This document shows, in pieces, positions 6,548 to 7,101 of a stretch of DNA of 7,101 nt (position 1 is the first letter of the stretch; the number at the start of each line of letters is the position of its first letter). Position numbers and translations under genes: made by a program. Below the pieces are notes generated by a model that was not told the origin of the DNA, ran no database searches, and worked only from the letters and a program-made list of their open reading frames with translations. The DNA lies in the NCBI GenBank assembly GCA_031397915.1, contig JANNMM010000375.1, positions 1 through 7,101 on the forward strand. The letters run 5' to 3'. Source of the DNA: JANYCG01 sp031397915. GTDB taxonomy: Bacteria; Pseudomonadota; Gammaproteobacteria; Burkholderiales; Burkholderiaceae_C.

Positions 6548-6955
6548 ATGAACCCGACCCTTTTCGCGCTCACCGGCTTCGTTGCCTGGTCCTTGTTGTT
6601 GCTGGTTCTGATGGAGGCGATTCGCTCCTGGCTGGTCCTCACCAAATCCGTCGCGGCAAACGGTTTCACGCCAGACAACGCGAACCTTTCCCCCTTCATG
6701 CAGCGCCTCGCGCGGGCCCACGCCAACTGCCTTGAAGGCTTGCCGATCTTCGGTGGCCTCTTGCTGATTGCGGCGGTGTACGGCAAAACCGCCATCACCG
6801 ATCCGCTGGCGTTTGTGTTGTTGTTTGCCCGCATCCTGCAATCGCTCATCCACCTGAGCTCGCTGTCGGCCTTGGCGGTGACGCTTCGCTTCTGTGCGTT
6901 CGCCGTGCAAATGGCCATCGGTGTTTATTGGGCCGTGCGGCTTCTGGCGGCATAG
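6548..6955 (+). CDS. MAPEG-family integral membrane protein
   Basis: Inner-membrane protein of 135 residues. The MAPEG family includes microsomal glutathione transferases and leukotriene synthases; bacterial members often have unknown substrates. Four hydrophobic segments are visible at about 4-24, 63-79, 84-105 and 111-132. The loop after segment 1 holds RLARAHANCLEGLPIF (53-68), and RILQSLIHL is at 95-103; both match conserved positions of the family. ATG 6548 is preceded by GAGG (6538-6541) at a six-base spacing. The frame upstream reaches back across the GFA stop, but that part looks non-coding. Cotranscription with the GFA gene is plausible at a distance of 65 bp, and both families have glutathione links, though a shared pathway is only a guess. 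Confidence 0.88.
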   Translation: MNPTLFALTGFVAWSLLLLVLMEAIRSWLVLTKSVAANGFTPDNANLSPFMQRLARAHANCLEGLPIFGGLLLIAAVYGKTAITDPLAFVLLFARILQSLIHLSSLSALAVTLRFCAFAVQMAIGVYWAVRLLAA

Positions 6956-6975
6956 GCAACCAGCAACCCAAAGGC

Positions 6976-7101
6976 TCAGTGGTTTCGCTGCACCAGCCAG
7001 TCCGGCACCGGTTTGGGCATGGGCGGGTAGGTCCAGCTGTGTTTTTCGCCCTGCGCGTGGCAGCACCAGGAATACAGCGCGTCGTACATCACCAGGCCGT
7101 G
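6976..7101 (-). CDS. Unrecognised protein, C-terminal 41 residues only
   Basis: A frame open from the right edge ends at TGA (6976-6978), giving the last 41 residues: HGLVMYDALYSWCCHAQGEK at 1-20, then HSWTYPPMPKPVPDWLVQRN and a final His. Rich in Trp, Tyr, Cys and Pro, it reads as a genuine soluble protein end. It converges on the MAPEG gene with a 20-bp gap, a common arrangement for two gene ends. I cannot name the family from this fragment. The start and most of the protein lie outside the window. Confidence 0.5.
   Translation of the reverse strand, partial: HGLVMYDALYSWCCHAQGEKHSWTYPPMPKPVPDWLVQRNH

Overview
The window is GC-rich, densely coding bacterial DNA and looks chromosomal. Protein character, GC-rich codon use and a short AT-rich GCTAT/ATAGC intergenic palindrome suggest a betaproteobacterium of the Burkholderiales, probably Comamonadaceae (Rhodoferax, Polaromonas or Hydrogenophaga-like). 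That placement is inference; there is no rRNA or marker gene here. I see no tRNA, rRNA, CRISPR array, insertion sequence or phage module.

Layout from left to right. (1) 1-821, minus strand: a two-domain extradiol (VOC-fold) dioxygenase with its metal triad, running off the left edge. (2) 822-976: a divergent intergenic region with a tandem 12-bp repeat lying over the probable dioxygenase promoter. (3) 977-2980, plus strand: a Wzz/GumC/EpsF-type polysaccharide co-polymerase with two membrane segments and a long periplasmic coiled-coil section. Its cytoplasmic C-terminus resembles a tyrosine-recombinase catalytic domain that has lost several catalytic residues. (4) 2890-3822, minus strand: an XRE-type regulator with an MmyB-like ligand domain. 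It converges on the previous gene, and its last ~15 codons are frameshifted; one extra base would restore a family-like ending and a stop that abuts the stop of the co-polymerase. (5) 3823-3994: a divergent intergenic region with a 17-bp operator-like palindrome and a strong GC hairpin. (6) 3995-4471 and 4486-5826, plus strand: an EVE-domain protein followed 14 bp later by a type II NADH dehydrogenase, a likely operon. (7) 5827-6008: an AT-rich island with two perfect-arm palindromes. (8) 6009-6482 and 6548-6955, plus strand: a GFA-family zinc protein and a MAPEG-family membrane protein. (9) 6976-7101, minus strand: the C-terminal end of an unrecognised gene.

Most genes are independent housekeeping or accessory functions: aromatic ring cleavage, regulation, modified-base reading, respiration and glutathione-type detoxification. 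The most unusual element is the co-polymerase fused to a degenerate recombinase domain. In related two-membrane-segment proteins the corresponding cytoplasmic end is either short or carries a tyrosine autokinase. Here it carries a fold normally used to bind DNA, with no other polysaccharide gene in view.
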